Shown here one piece after another: positions 7,788 to 15,544 of a stretch of 53,665 nucleotides of DNA. Positions within the stretch are counted from its first letter, which is position 1; the number at the start of each line of letters is the position of its first letter. The position numbers and the translations under genes were made by a program. The stretch comes from a bacterium (GTDB lineage Bacteria > Vulcanimicrobiota > Vulcanimicrobiia > Vulcanimicrobiales > Vulcanimicrobiaceae), in the NCBI GenBank assembly GCA_021832345.1, contig JAKBKY010000010.1, positions 1-53,665 on the forward strand, in the 5' to 3' direction. The notes under the pieces were generated by a model that was given only the letters and a program-made list of their open reading frames with translations, did not search any database and was not told the origin of the DNA.

Positions 7788-8547
7788 GCGGGCGCAAACG
7801 CAGCAACTGCGGGATCGTCACGAAACGGTAGCCTTCGCGCTTCAGCATCGAGACGATGATGCGCGTCGCACCGACGTCCTGGCTACGGTCGCAGACGTGC
7901 GGTGCGAGGTGGTCCAGCGCGCAGAGGCGGCCTTGGTTCCCGTCGTGCAACACGATGATGGAGCCGTCGCGCACGTAGCGCAGGATCCGGCGCGCAATCG
8001 TCTTGGGCGGAGGATAGAGCCAGTCGTGCGCTAGCGGCACCGACCACATTACGGGCGTGTACCCGAGGCGGCGCACTTCGCCAAGCACGAGCCAATCGCG
8101 CTTGCCGTAGGGCGGGCGCATGATGCGCGGGCGAACGCCGGCGGCGGCAGCGATGGCGTTCTCGGTACGGTCCAGGGACGTCGCGATCTGTTGCGGAGTC
8201 ATGATGTCGAGGTGCTGGTGGGCCCAGGTGTGATTCCCGACGGCGTTCCCCAGCTTCACTTCGCGGCGCACGACGTTTGGATAGGCAGCAACGGCACGGC
8301 CGACCAGAAAGAACGTCGCATGCACGCCGTCCTGCTTTAAGACGTCGAGGATCTCGTCGGTGTACGGTGGGTTCGGGCCGTCGTCGAAGGTCAAGGCGAC
8401 GATCTTCTGGTTGCGCGGGCCGTGCACGAGGGTCTTTCCGAAGAGTTGGCTTGCGGGGCGCTCGGTGTACTCGTACGCAGCGAAGAGCACCACCGCGAGC
8501 ACGACGACCATGGCAACGGTGCGCAGCAGCGCGCGCAAGGCTTTCAC
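7756..8547 (-). CDS. Membrane-anchored polysaccharide deacetylase (NodB domain)
   Basis: The 263-residue protein has one N-terminal hydrophobic anchor (VAMVVVLAVVLFAAYEY) and then the NodB homology domain of carbohydrate esterase family 4: TFDDGPNPPYTDEIL (catalytic and metal Asp), GNHTWAHQHL (metal His pair), RPPYGKRD, and IIVLHDGNQ (catalytic His). It would remove N- or O-acetyl groups from peptidoglycan or an exported polysaccharide outside the cytoplasmic membrane. The start overlaps the stop of the upstream membrane-protein gene by 4 bp, so the two are translationally coupled. Confidence 0.9.
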   Translation of the reverse strand: MKALRALLRTVAMVVVLAVVLFAAYEYTERPASQLFGKTLVHGPRNQKIVALTFDDGPNPPYTDEILDVLKQDGVHATFFLVGRAVAAYPNVVRREVKLGNAVGNHTWAHQHLDIMTPQQIATSLDRTENAIAAAAGVRPRIMRPPYGKRDWLVLGEVRRLGYTPVMWSVPLAHDWLYPPPKTIARRILRYVRDGSIIVLHDGNQGRLCALDHLAPHVCDRSQDVGATRIIVSMLKREGYRFVTIPQLLRLRPPTRRSGRAGE

Positions 8548-9224
8548 CCGTGCTTGGCTCCCTTGTGGGCGCTATCGCGCAGAATCTCGGCGCGCGCCGC
8601 GGCGACCTTCCGGCGAAACGCCGGGGAGCCGAAGTGCCGAAACGCGGTCACGATCTCCTCGTATCGCTTATCGGCGAGAGCACGGCTCTTCAGAAAGACG
8701 AATTGGTTCGCATTCGGTACGCCCTTGTTCAAGTTAATCTCATACTTATGACTAGCGATTGTCGCCCAATAATGCGGACTCGTAAACGTCACGGTACGCT
8801 GCCCGGACTGGTACTGCACGATCTGCTTTACAAACAGGGTATAGTGCGCGACGGCGTGCGGGCGTGGCGCCCGGTTCATGAGCTTCCAGATACCGTCCTG
8901 CTCCAGCTTCCCAAAGAAGAACGAGACCGCGTAGACGCGATCGGGCAGCGCTTTCACGGTAATCTGCTTCCCGCTATAAGCACGGATGCGGTAGCTCGAG
9001 GTCGAGATACCGTTGATGTCGGAGAGGATGTACTGCTCGACGTAGATCGGCGGGCGGTCGTAGCGGATCGTCAAACGCAGATCGATGCGGCTCGGCGAAA
9101 CCGCCATGTGGCGAACGGCCGTCCAGCGCGCAATCTCGCCGCCGCTATAGAAGAACCAGGCTGGGATCGCCGTCACGACCACCAACGCAAAGATCGCCCA
9201 GCCGACCGGGAAACGTCGCTCCAT
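8544..9224 (-). CDS. Hypothetical protein with N-terminal membrane anchor
   Basis: The 226-residue protein begins with one hydrophobic helix (VGWAIFALVVVTAIPAWFFY) and continues as a soluble, probably beta-rich, extracytoplasmic domain with many aromatic and basic residues, ending in a charged helical region (KRYEEIVTAFRHFG). I do not recognise a family. Its stop overlaps the start of the polysaccharide deacetylase by 4 bp, so a role at the cell surface beside that enzyme is likely. It follows the RNase HI gene by 13 bp on the same strand. Confidence 0.7.
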   Translation of the reverse strand: MERRFPVGWAIFALVVVTAIPAWFFYSGGEIARWTAVRHMAVSPSRIDLRLTIRYDRPPIYVEQYILSDINGISTSSYRIRAYSGKQITVKALPDRVYAVSFFFGKLEQDGIWKLMNRAPRPHAVAHYTLFVKQIVQYQSGQRTVTFTSPHYWATIASHKYEINLNKGVPNANQFVFLKSRALADKRYEEIVTAFRHFGSPAFRRKVAAARAEILRDSAHKGAKHG

Positions 9225-9237
9225 GCTCTAGTTGCGC

Positions 9238-9660
9238 TTACGCATCCGTGCGGTGCGCCTCCTGGTCGAGGACGCGGTTCACCAGGCTATCGGCCAGCGC
9301 GTTCTGCTTACGGGGAACATGCCGCAGCTCGACGTCGTCGAAGCCGGCGACCAAGCGCGTCGCGCGCGTATGGAAGGGGCGCAGATCCGGGTGCTTCACG
9401 CGGTACTCTCCTCGCATCTGCTTAATCACCAGCTCCGAATCCATGCGCACGGCCAAGCGGCGGATACCCAACGCTTGCGCCGCTTCAAGGCCGATGCACA
9501 GGGCATTCCACTCGGCGACGTTGTTCGTCGCGACCCCAAGGAAGTCACCGACTTCGCGCAGCACCGCACCCGACGAATCGAGTAGCACCGCGCCGCTCGC
9601 GGCAGGGCCGGGGTTGCCGCGCGAACCGCCGTCGGCGTAGAGCATCACCAGTTCATTCAC
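9238..9660 (-). CDS. rnhA: Ribonuclease HI family protein
   Basis: The 140-residue protein has the four RNase H carboxylates in place: D in MLYADGGSRGNPG, E in NNVAEWNAL, D in VRMDSELVIKQM and D in HVPRKQNALADSL. It would cleave RNA in RNA:DNA hybrids. The GTG at 9660 (MNELVMLYADGG) is chosen because AAGG lies 9 nt upstream. A longer reading frame runs upstream into the tRNA-Pro gene, where its residues are only the translated T-arm sequence, so that extension is rejected. Confidence 0.85.
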   Translation of the reverse strand: MNELVMLYADGGSRGNPGPAASGAVLLDSSGAVLREVGDFLGVATNNVAEWNALCIGLEAAQALGIRRLAVRMDSELVIKQMRGEYRVKHPDLRPFHTRATRLVAGFDDVELRHVPRKQNALADSLVNRVLDQEAHRTDA

Positions 9661-9725
9661 GATGATCCGCCTTCGTCGCAACGCCGGAGAACTCCGGGGA
9701 GCCTCGCGCCGGGGCCAAGCCGGGA

Positions 9726-9803
9726 TGGTCGGGCTGACTGGATTCGAACCAGCGACCTCTTGACCCCCAGTCAAGCGCGCTAACCAAACTGCGCCACAGC
9801 CCG
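9726..9803 (-). tRNA. tRNA-Pro (GGG anticodon), CCA encoded
   Basis: The minus-strand sequence folds into a full cloverleaf. The acceptor stem is CGGGCTG/CAGCCCG, the D-arm contains AGTTTGGTTAGC, the anticodon stem is CTTGA/TCAAG with loop CTGGGGG giving anticodon GGG, and the T-arm contains GGTTCGAATCC. The discriminator base is A and CCA is encoded. It lies between HU and RNase HI on the same strand. Confidence 0.95.
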
Positions 9804-9859
9804 TCGAAAAACGGACGGATCGCTACGCACTCGGCACAGCGACACCGTCCGTTGAAATC

Positions 9860-10219
9860 TTAGCGGCGACGGCCGCCTTTCTTTGCTGCAACCTTCTTCA
9901 CGGCAGTCTTTTTCGCTGCAGGTTTCTTCGTTGCGCCCTTCTTCACGCCGCCGACGGCCTCTTTCAGGGATTTGCCGGCAACGAACGCCGGAACCTTACG
10001 TGCGGCGATCTTAATTTTCTCGCCGGTCTTCGGGTTGCGGCCTTCGCGCGCCTTACGCGCACGCACAACAAAGCTGCCGAACGGCGTCAACGCGACGCGA
10101 TCGCCCTTCTGCAGCGCGGTCTTAATCTCGTCCAAGACGAGGTCGACGATCTCGCCTGCCTGGCGCTTCGACAGCTCGGCCTCAGAGGCGATGGAATCGA
10201 TCAGATCAGCTTTCGTCAA
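9860..10219 (-). CDS. hupB: HU-type DNA-binding protein with Lys/Ala-rich tail
   Basis: Residues 1-90 are a complete HU fold (MTKADLIDSIASEAELSKRQAG, LTPFGSFVVRARKAREGRNPKTG with the DNA-intercalating proline, KIAARKVPAFVAGKSLK). Residues 92-119 form a basic tail of KKPAAKKTAVKK-like repeats, as in actinobacterial HupB. It compacts and bends nucleoid DNA. The start codon is TTG, supported by AAGGAG 8 nt upstream and by the universal HU N-terminus. The tail may add non-specific DNA affinity. Confidence 0.92.
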   Translation of the reverse strand: MTKADLIDSIASEAELSKRQAGEIVDLVLDEIKTALQKGDRVALTPFGSFVVRARKAREGRNPKTGEKIKIAARKVPAFVAGKSLKEAVGGVKKGATKKPAAKKTAVKKVAAKKGGRRR

Positions 10220-10332
10220 AATACGTTCTCCTTAAGCGGCGCATGGACAGGTGGGTTTCGACGGACTGGCCGCCGGGGTGGTTATACGCAAGCACGGCGC
10301 GTGCTCCTTCCCGTTCCCAGGGCGAAAATGCC

Positions 10333-10767
10333 TTATTTTATGAGGATTTCTCGGGCAGCTCGTAGTGCCAGGAGGTAGGAGGAGACACCGAAGCCGCTCA
10401 CGGTGCCGACGCATGCGGCTGCCGTCACGCTCACCCGGCGGAATGGCTCACGTCCAGCGATATTTGAGAGGTGCGCTTCGATGACCGGCAAGCCGATCGA
10501 CGAAACAGCATCGGCGATCGCGTACGAATAATGCGCGTACGCCCCCGGGTTGAGGATGACGGCATCGTAGACCCCGCGCGCGGTGTGCAAGGCATCGATG
10601 ATCGCTCCCTCGGCATTATATTGCCTGCAATCGACGGCCAGCGCGAGCTCGACCGCCAGCAGGGCGATGCGCTCATCCAACTGAGCAAGCGTCCCCGTGC
10701 CGTAGACTGCCGGTTCGCGCTCCCCGAGCAAGTTCAAGTTTGGCCCATGGATCACGAGAATGCGCAT
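10333..10767 (-). CDS. aroQ: Type II 3-dehydroquinate dehydratase
   Basis: The 144-residue protein matches AroQ: MRILVIHGPNLNLLGEREP at the N-terminus, AVYG with the catalytic tyrosine on the mobile loop, NAEGAIIDALH, NPGAYAHYSYAIADAV with the catalytic histidine, and EAHLSNIAGREPFRR. It converts 3-dehydroquinate to 3-dehydroshikimate in the shikimate pathway. The ATG at 10767 gives the canonical start. An upstream ATG adds nine unrelated residues. The last base of the stop is 113 bp before the HU start codon on the same strand. Confidence 0.92.
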   Translation of the reverse strand: MRILVIHGPNLNLLGEREPAVYGTGTLAQLDERIALLAVELALAVDCRQYNAEGAIIDALHTARGVYDAVILNPGAYAHYSYAIADAVSSIGLPVIEAHLSNIAGREPFRRVSVTAAACVGTVSGFGVSSYLLALRAAREILIK

Positions 10768-10848
10768 GGCTCCCAGGCTTCGGGATGCATCCAATCGCGA
10801 CCTCGACGGCGGCGCTGTCGGCGACGGGGCTCACGGGGACCGGGCGCG

Positions 10849-11082
10849 CTACTCCGCGGGGAAGAGCGTACTGAGCGGCGGCGGATCCCGATACGGCTGG
10901 ATGCGTTGCCAATAGGCCTCGCGCAACGCAAGCCCATCGTTGTAGTACCACCAGCCGCACTCGCAACGAATCGGGCGTTCGTGCGCTTGCGGATACGCGT
11001 AGATGCGTCCGCACCGCTTACAGGTGAACGTGCGGCCCAAGATCGGCTCAGCGGCAGTATAGGTGATCGCAGTATCCGCCAT
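10849..11082 (-). CDS. Small zinc-ribbon-like protein
   Basis: This 77-residue protein has two Cys pairs, FTCKRCGRIYAYPQ and IRCECGWWYYND, which should bind one zinc as a minimal zinc ribbon. No further domain is recognised. The ATG at 11082 has AAAGGGA 5 nt upstream. A GTG at 11097 directly follows the tyrS stop codon and is less likely. Because it lies about 15 bp after tyrS on the same strand, it is probably co-transcribed with it. Function unknown. Confidence 0.65.
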   Translation of the reverse strand: MADTAITYTAAEPILGRTFTCKRCGRIYAYPQAHERPIRCECGWWYYNDGLALREAYWQRIQPYRDPPPLSTLFPAE

Positions 11083-11097
11083 GGGAATCCCTTTCAC

Positions 11098-12279
11098 TTA
11101 CGGAAGAACGCGGACGAACTTTCGAGACCCGACCGAAAGCACCGCCGGAGCATCGGTGCTCCAGATGGCCTTGGGGTCGTCTATCACGATACCATCGACG
11201 CGCACCCCCTTCCCCGAGATTAGTCGCTCCGCCGCCCTGCGACTCTCCGCGAAACCGGCCAGAACGAGCACCTCTGCAACCCGCTGCGCCGGGCCCCGAG
11301 CCAGTTCCGGTACCCCATCGGTGGGGAGTTCCTTGCGCTGAACGGTGCGCTCGAAGTACTCCCGCGCGCCGCGCGCCGCCTCGGAGCCGTGATAGCGAGC
11401 GACGATCTCTTGGGCCAAGCGTTTCTTCTCGCCGATGGCGTCGACCCGACCGGCGGCCAGTGCTGCCGCCAACGCGTCACACTGCGCCCGTGGGCGAAAT
11501 GCAGCAAGCCTCGCGTAGGAGGGGATGAGCGCGTCGGGCAGCGACATCAGCTTGCCGAACTGCATCTGCGGGGGCTCAGCGATGCCCACGTAGTTGCCCG
11601 TGGACTTACTCATCTTCTTCTCGCCGTCGAGACCGATGAGCAACGGCACCGTCGCACAGATTTGGGGGAGTTGTCCCATACGCTCCTGGTAGTGCCGGCC
11701 GAGCAACAGGTTGAAAAGCTGATCGCTACCGCCAAGTTCAAGATCGGCTTCGATCGCCACCGAATCGTACGCCTGGGCGACCGGATAGAGAAACTCATGC
11801 AAGGAGATCGCTGTTCCGCCGGCATAGCGGGCGGCGAAATCGTTGCGCTCCAGCATCTGCGCGACGGTCGTATGCGATAACAGCTTGATCAGCTCCGAGA
11901 AGCCGAGGCGATCGAGCCATTCGGAGTTGTAGCGAATACGGACGCGATCGAGGTCAAGAACCTTACTCGCCTGTTCGCGGTAGGTATGCATATTGGCCTC
12001 GATCTCTTCGTCGCTTAACTGCGGACGAAGCGCGTTGCGACCGCTCGGGTCACCGATCTTCGCAGTGAAATCCCCGATGATCAGGGTCACGTCGTGCCCC
12101 GATTCTGCAAAGCGCTGCAGCTTCTCCAAGACCACCATGAATCCCAGATGCAGATCCGGACTGGTTGGGTCAACACCCAGCTTCACACGAAGCGGGCGCC
12201 CGAGTCGAAGCCGCTCGAGGAACTCCCCGACCGACTCTACCCGTTCAAATCCATCTAAGAGCGCATCTGCTGCCGTCAT
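11098..12279 (-). CDS. tyrS: Tyrosyl-tRNA synthetase
   Basis: The 393-residue class I synthetase has the HIGH-type motif (DPTSPDLHLGFMVVLEK), the ATP-binding GDFTAKIGDPSGRN, the KMSKS loop (KKMSKSTGNYVG) and a C-terminal S4-like RNA-binding domain (AERLISGKGVRVDG). It charges tRNA-Tyr. The layout is of the TyrRS type with LHLGF in place of HIGH. It lies 87 bp downstream of the universal stress protein gene on the same strand. A hairpin with AGCGCC/GGCGCT arms in that gap lacks a T-run, so read-through from the upstream complex operon is possible. Confidence 0.95.
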   Translation of the reverse strand: MTAADALLDGFERVESVGEFLERLRLGRPLRVKLGVDPTSPDLHLGFMVVLEKLQRFAESGHDVTLIIGDFTAKIGDPSGRNALRPQLSDEEIEANMHTYREQASKVLDLDRVRIRYNSEWLDRLGFSELIKLLSHTTVAQMLERNDFAARYAGGTAISLHEFLYPVAQAYDSVAIEADLELGGSDQLFNLLLGRHYQERMGQLPQICATVPLLIGLDGEKKMSKSTGNYVGIAEPPQMQFGKLMSLPDALIPSYARLAAFRPRAQCDALAAALAAGRVDAIGEKKRLAQEIVARYHGSEAARGAREYFERTVQRKELPTDGVPELARGPAQRVAEVLVLAGFAESRRAAERLISGKGVRVDGIVIDDPKAIWSTDAPAVLSVGSRKFVRVLP

Positions 12280-12366
12280 CTCTGCGCTGTTGAAATACGC
12301 CCTCAGGCACCCTTGCGCCTTGCGCCGACACCGACTCCCTCGGGCAGCGCCGGTACCCGAAGGCGC

Positions 12367-12795
12367 TCAGCGGTCGTTAACGACCAAGACGGGGCACGAA
12401 GCATACCGTACAACCCGATCCGAGGTGCTTCCCATCAGGAAACGCGACATCGCCGAACGGCCGCGACGACCAATCACGATGACGTCGGCACCAACGTGGG
12501 CTGCCGTTTCCACGAGTTTCTCCGCCGGGTGCTCCCCCTCAAGCACCAGGAGCTCCGCGTGAACGCCACGCTCCCGAGCCGCCTCCAACAATGGACTCGA
12601 GCGCTCTTGATAAAAGCGCCGTGCTTCTTCGACCGATCGGCGTCGTTCGGTATCCGAATCCGCATGCTCCGCACTTCGAGCGACGACCGCGACGTTCAAA
12701 CGGGAGTCAAATCGCTTGGCGATCTCCAGCGCGTAATCAAAAGCCCGCCGTGCATTTGGCGAGGCGTCCCAGGCGATAAGAATATGCGAAAACAT
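12367..12795 (-). CDS. uspA: Universal stress protein (UspA family)
   Basis: The 142-residue protein has the Usp fold: MFSHILIAWDASPNARRAF at the N-terminus and the ATP-binding signature G-x2-G-x9-GS (GRRGRSAMSRFLMGSTSDRV) followed by CPVLVV. It is an ATP-binding stress protein of unclear biochemical output. A strong GGAGGG lies 8 nt before the ATG. It starts 17 bp after the stop of the last gene of the first hydrogenase-like complex, so it is almost certainly the seventh gene of that operon and would share its upstream regulation. Confidence 0.92.
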   Translation of the reverse strand: MFSHILIAWDASPNARRAFDYALEIAKRFDSRLNVAVVARSAEHADSDTERRRSVEEARRFYQERSSPLLEAARERGVHAELLVLEGEHPAEKLVETAAHVGADVIVIGRRGRSAMSRFLMGSTSDRVVRYASCPVLVVNDR

Positions 12796-12812
12796 CTACC
12801 GATCCCTCCGAA

Positions 12813-14825
12813 TTACCACCGACGAATAGACGGATACAACAGCAACAATAGGGTGACAAAGACTAAAATGTACGAAAGGTACGCCGCGATTTTCCCCGAC
12901 TGTGTGGCTCGCACCACATTTGATATTCGCTCGAACCATCGCCCGATACTCTCCCACCACGGGAGATCGAACCATGGATTGGCCTGGCTCACATATTCGA
13001 TTCGTTTGCTTAAACTGCTCGCCGGATTGACGTGCTGATCGCGTTCGGTACGAACCACCACATCGAGCACAACGCGGGTCGGATTAGCAAATCCGCTGCC
13101 GGTATACTGGGTCCAAGGGCGATAGGCATCGCCCGATGTCCACACTTCTACGTGCGCTGGGCGCGCGCGTGGGATAAGCCGCACCAGGAGGGCAAAGCCC
13201 AACGAAAATGCCCCTACCACGAGCACAAGGCCAAGCGGCGACGTTGAGGAGAAGCTCGGGTATACCGGCGTCACAACCCATGGAACAGCGAGAATCCCGG
13301 TACTTACCGGTGCGTGGGAAAGCGTATCCAATAGCGGTGCCACACCCATGAAGAACTCCCGCGCCCCCAACCCGACACCCAGGATGAGTACGGTCCCCAT
13401 AAGCAACCCAACGCTGCGCAACACGGATCCATCCCGCTTGGCGTGCTGGGCTGCAAGCGAGCGCGCAGCTCCCAGCCATCCGATGCCGAAACACTTCACG
13501 AAGGCCACGACCGCGATCCCGGCCGCCACGCCGAGCGCGGCGCCCGCCAATGCAAACCCAACGACCGAGGCGACATGGCCCGTACGAAAGGCTTGCATGA
13601 GCCCTTCCAGCGTCATCCATTCGCCGAGAAACCCGGCGGTCGGCGGCAGCGCTACAAGCGAAGCCGAGGCGCTCAACACCGCAAACGTCGTCACCGGCAA
13701 AGCTCGCGCCAGCCCTCCAAGCCGCTCGAACGAGGTCGTTCCGCACGCATGATACACGCTACTAGCACCCAGAAAGAGCGTCATCTTGGCAAACGCATGC
13801 GCAGTAATCTGCGCGAGTGCCGCAGCCAGGCCGACACCGACGATGAGCGGCAAGCTCAACTCTCGCCCTACCAACGCCACGCCGATTCCCACGAGAATGA
13901 TTCCTGCGTTCTCCACCGATGAAAACGCCGCCAGCTCTTCGACCGTTCGCTGTGCGCTCGCCCAAGCGATGCCGCCGAGCGCACCGAGCGCACCGAGCGC
14001 AATCACGAGAAACGCGATCCACAAACCGACGCCGCCGGCCATGCCGACTTCAAAGCGCAGCAGCCCATAAAAGCCCACGTTCATCGCTCCACCAGCCATC
14101 AATGCAGCAAGGGTACGCGGTGCGCTACGATAGCCCAAGCGCAGCCATGCGTTGAAGGGCAGCATCCCAATCTTGGCACCGAATCCGATCAGCAGCGCAA
14201 CCGCAATACCCGCACGCGACCACGGAGCCAACGTCGCGCCGGCTGCCAATACCTTGGGAAGCGCGAAGCTCCCCCCAACGTGGGCAAGCACGAGGAGCCC
14301 GAGAATGATCCCCGCTCCCGCGCCATGGGTGATCAATGTCGCAAAGTATCCCGAGCGCGCTGCATCCTTGCTGCGACCGGCGTATACAATGGCCCAATAG
14401 AACGAGATTGCCAGCAACTCCCACGCAAAAATGAAGAGCAATACGTCGTTTGCGAGACAGATAAGCAAGGATGCAACGAAGATCGCACACGCCGCTGCCG
14501 CGCCTGTGCGACCGGTACCTCGTTCATCATCGATTCGGCCGCCCAACGCATACACCGAGACGATGGCAGCAACCATACTGATAATCGCTACAAAGAATCC
14601 CGCTAACGGATCCAGCCGCAAAGAGAAATGCGCTTCCAGAAGTACTGCAATAAACGTGCGACCGGCAATGAGTGCCGCCATGCTGCCGGCACATGTGCTT
14701 ACTGCGGCCAATCCTAGAAGGGCGTAGGCGAGTGCGCGTCCGATCGCACCAGGCACGAGGGTGGCAACCCCACCTGCAACGAGCGCAATCGCAAGGCCGG
14801 CGATCACCAACCCAACGTCATTCAT
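12813..14825 (-). CDS. HyfB-like antiporter subunit of Ehr complex 1
   Basis: The 670-residue polytopic protein belongs to the NuoL/MrpA/HyfB antiporter-like family. Visible proton-path residues include the Glu in FIFAWELLAISFYW, the Lys in GFGAKIGMLPFNAW and the Lys in HAFAKMTLFLGA. The usual LPxAHPxAP stretch after the first Lys is altered to LRLGYRSAP, so the conserved His is absent, while copy 2 keeps it. A C-terminal cytosolic tail and a last membrane helix (IAAYLSYILVFVTLLLLLYP) resemble HyfB/HycC. It would form the distal ion-translocating arm of the complex. It overlaps the small-subunit gene by 4 bp and is followed by uspA. Confidence 0.85.
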   Translation of the reverse strand: MNDVGLVIAGLAIALVAGGVATLVPGAIGRALAYALLGLAAVSTCAGSMAALIAGRTFIAVLLEAHFSLRLDPLAGFFVAIISMVAAIVSVYALGGRIDDERGTGRTGAAAACAIFVASLLICLANDVLLFIFAWELLAISFYWAIVYAGRSKDAARSGYFATLITHGAGAGIILGLLVLAHVGGSFALPKVLAAGATLAPWSRAGIAVALLIGFGAKIGMLPFNAWLRLGYRSAPRTLAALMAGGAMNVGFYGLLRFEVGMAGGVGLWIAFLVIALGALGALGGIAWASAQRTVEELAAFSSVENAGIILVGIGVALVGRELSLPLIVGVGLAAALAQITAHAFAKMTLFLGASSVYHACGTTSFERLGGLARALPVTTFAVLSASASLVALPPTAGFLGEWMTLEGLMQAFRTGHVASVVGFALAGAALGVAAGIAVVAFVKCFGIGWLGAARSLAAQHAKRDGSVLRSVGLLMGTVLILGVGLGAREFFMGVAPLLDTLSHAPVSTGILAVPWVVTPVYPSFSSTSPLGLVLVVGAFSLGFALLVRLIPRARPAHVEVWTSGDAYRPWTQYTGSGFANPTRVVLDVVVRTERDQHVNPASSLSKRIEYVSQANPWFDLPWWESIGRWFERISNVVRATQSGKIAAYLSYILVFVTLLLLLYPSIRRW

Positions 14826-15544
14826 CGTCCCACCTCGGAGGGCTGCAGCCGCCCGGCGGCCAGCAGTATCGCATAGAGAATCGCCAGCGGCGGCGGCGGC
14901 GCGCCCGGCAAGTAGACATCCACCGGAAGCACCGTGTCAACCGGCCCGGCCACGCAGGCTGAGTGGGCAAAAAGGCCGCCCGAACATGCAGCGGTCCCGA
15001 CCGCGACAACACGCTTGGGCAGAGGCATCGCGGCATAGACGCGTTGCAGCGGCTCCTTCATCGGCTCCGCGACCACTCCGGTGACCAGCAGGATATCGGC
15101 CCGTCGTGGACTCGCCGTTAAGAAGACGCCGAGGCGATTCGCGTCATAGTAGGGGTTAAAGATAGCCGCAAGTTCTTGTTCGCATGAAGCGTCACTGCCG
15201 GCATCGACATGACGCACATGTATAGAACGCCCGAAGCGACAACCTGTGGGAAGCAACTTCGCCGGTTGTGCGACCTCAATGTCGTTGCGCATCGCGAAAG
15301 CTTCGGGTGCCCGGCGAACGCATTCGCCGCACTGAAAACAACGCCGTTCGTCGATAGCTGCAATCGCTGGCCCAGGCGCGATCGCTCCCGTCAGGCATGC
15401 GGATGCTCCCTGGTTTTGCGCTTCCGGAGATGCTTCGAGCGCAAGGACCCTTCCGCGATAGAGCGACGGCATCGAAGGAACCTCTTGGGGGTACCGCGTC
15501 GTGAGAATTCCTCCACGCAGCCCACGCAGAATCCAGCCGTTCAT
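14822..15544 (-). CDS. NuoB/HyfI-like small subunit of Ehr complex 1, with degenerate Fe-S ligands
   Basis: The 240-residue protein fuses an N-terminal ferredoxin-like segment (ERRCFQCGECVRRAP) to a NuoB/HyfI core. In hydrogenase relatives the proximal [4Fe-4S] cluster is held by CxxC, GxCAxSGG and PGCPP. Here these read SDASC, GTAACSGG and PGAPPPP, so three of four ligands are missing at their normal positions. The ferredoxin motif also lacks its fourth Cys (C-A change). The paralogue at 43620 keeps the NuoB-type set. The gene overlaps both neighbours by 4 bp and the frame is intact, so this is an expressed but probably cluster-less subunit and not a decayed gene. Confidence 0.82.
   Translation of the reverse strand: MNGWILRGLRGGILTTRYPQEVPSMPSLYRGRVLALEASPEAQNQGASACLTGAIAPGPAIAAIDERRCFQCGECVRRAPEAFAMRNDIEVAQPAKLLPTGCRFGRSIHVRHVDAGSDASCEQELAAIFNPYYDANRLGVFLTASPRRADILLVTGVVAEPMKEPLQRVYAAMPLPKRVVAVGTAACSGGLFAHSACVAGPVDTVLPVDVYLPGAPPPPLAILYAILLAAGRLQPSEVGR

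Noticed and set aside
9661-9774. N-terminal extension of RNase HI
   Set aside because: It translates through the tRNA-Pro gene. The RNase H fold and SD support the GTG at 9660.
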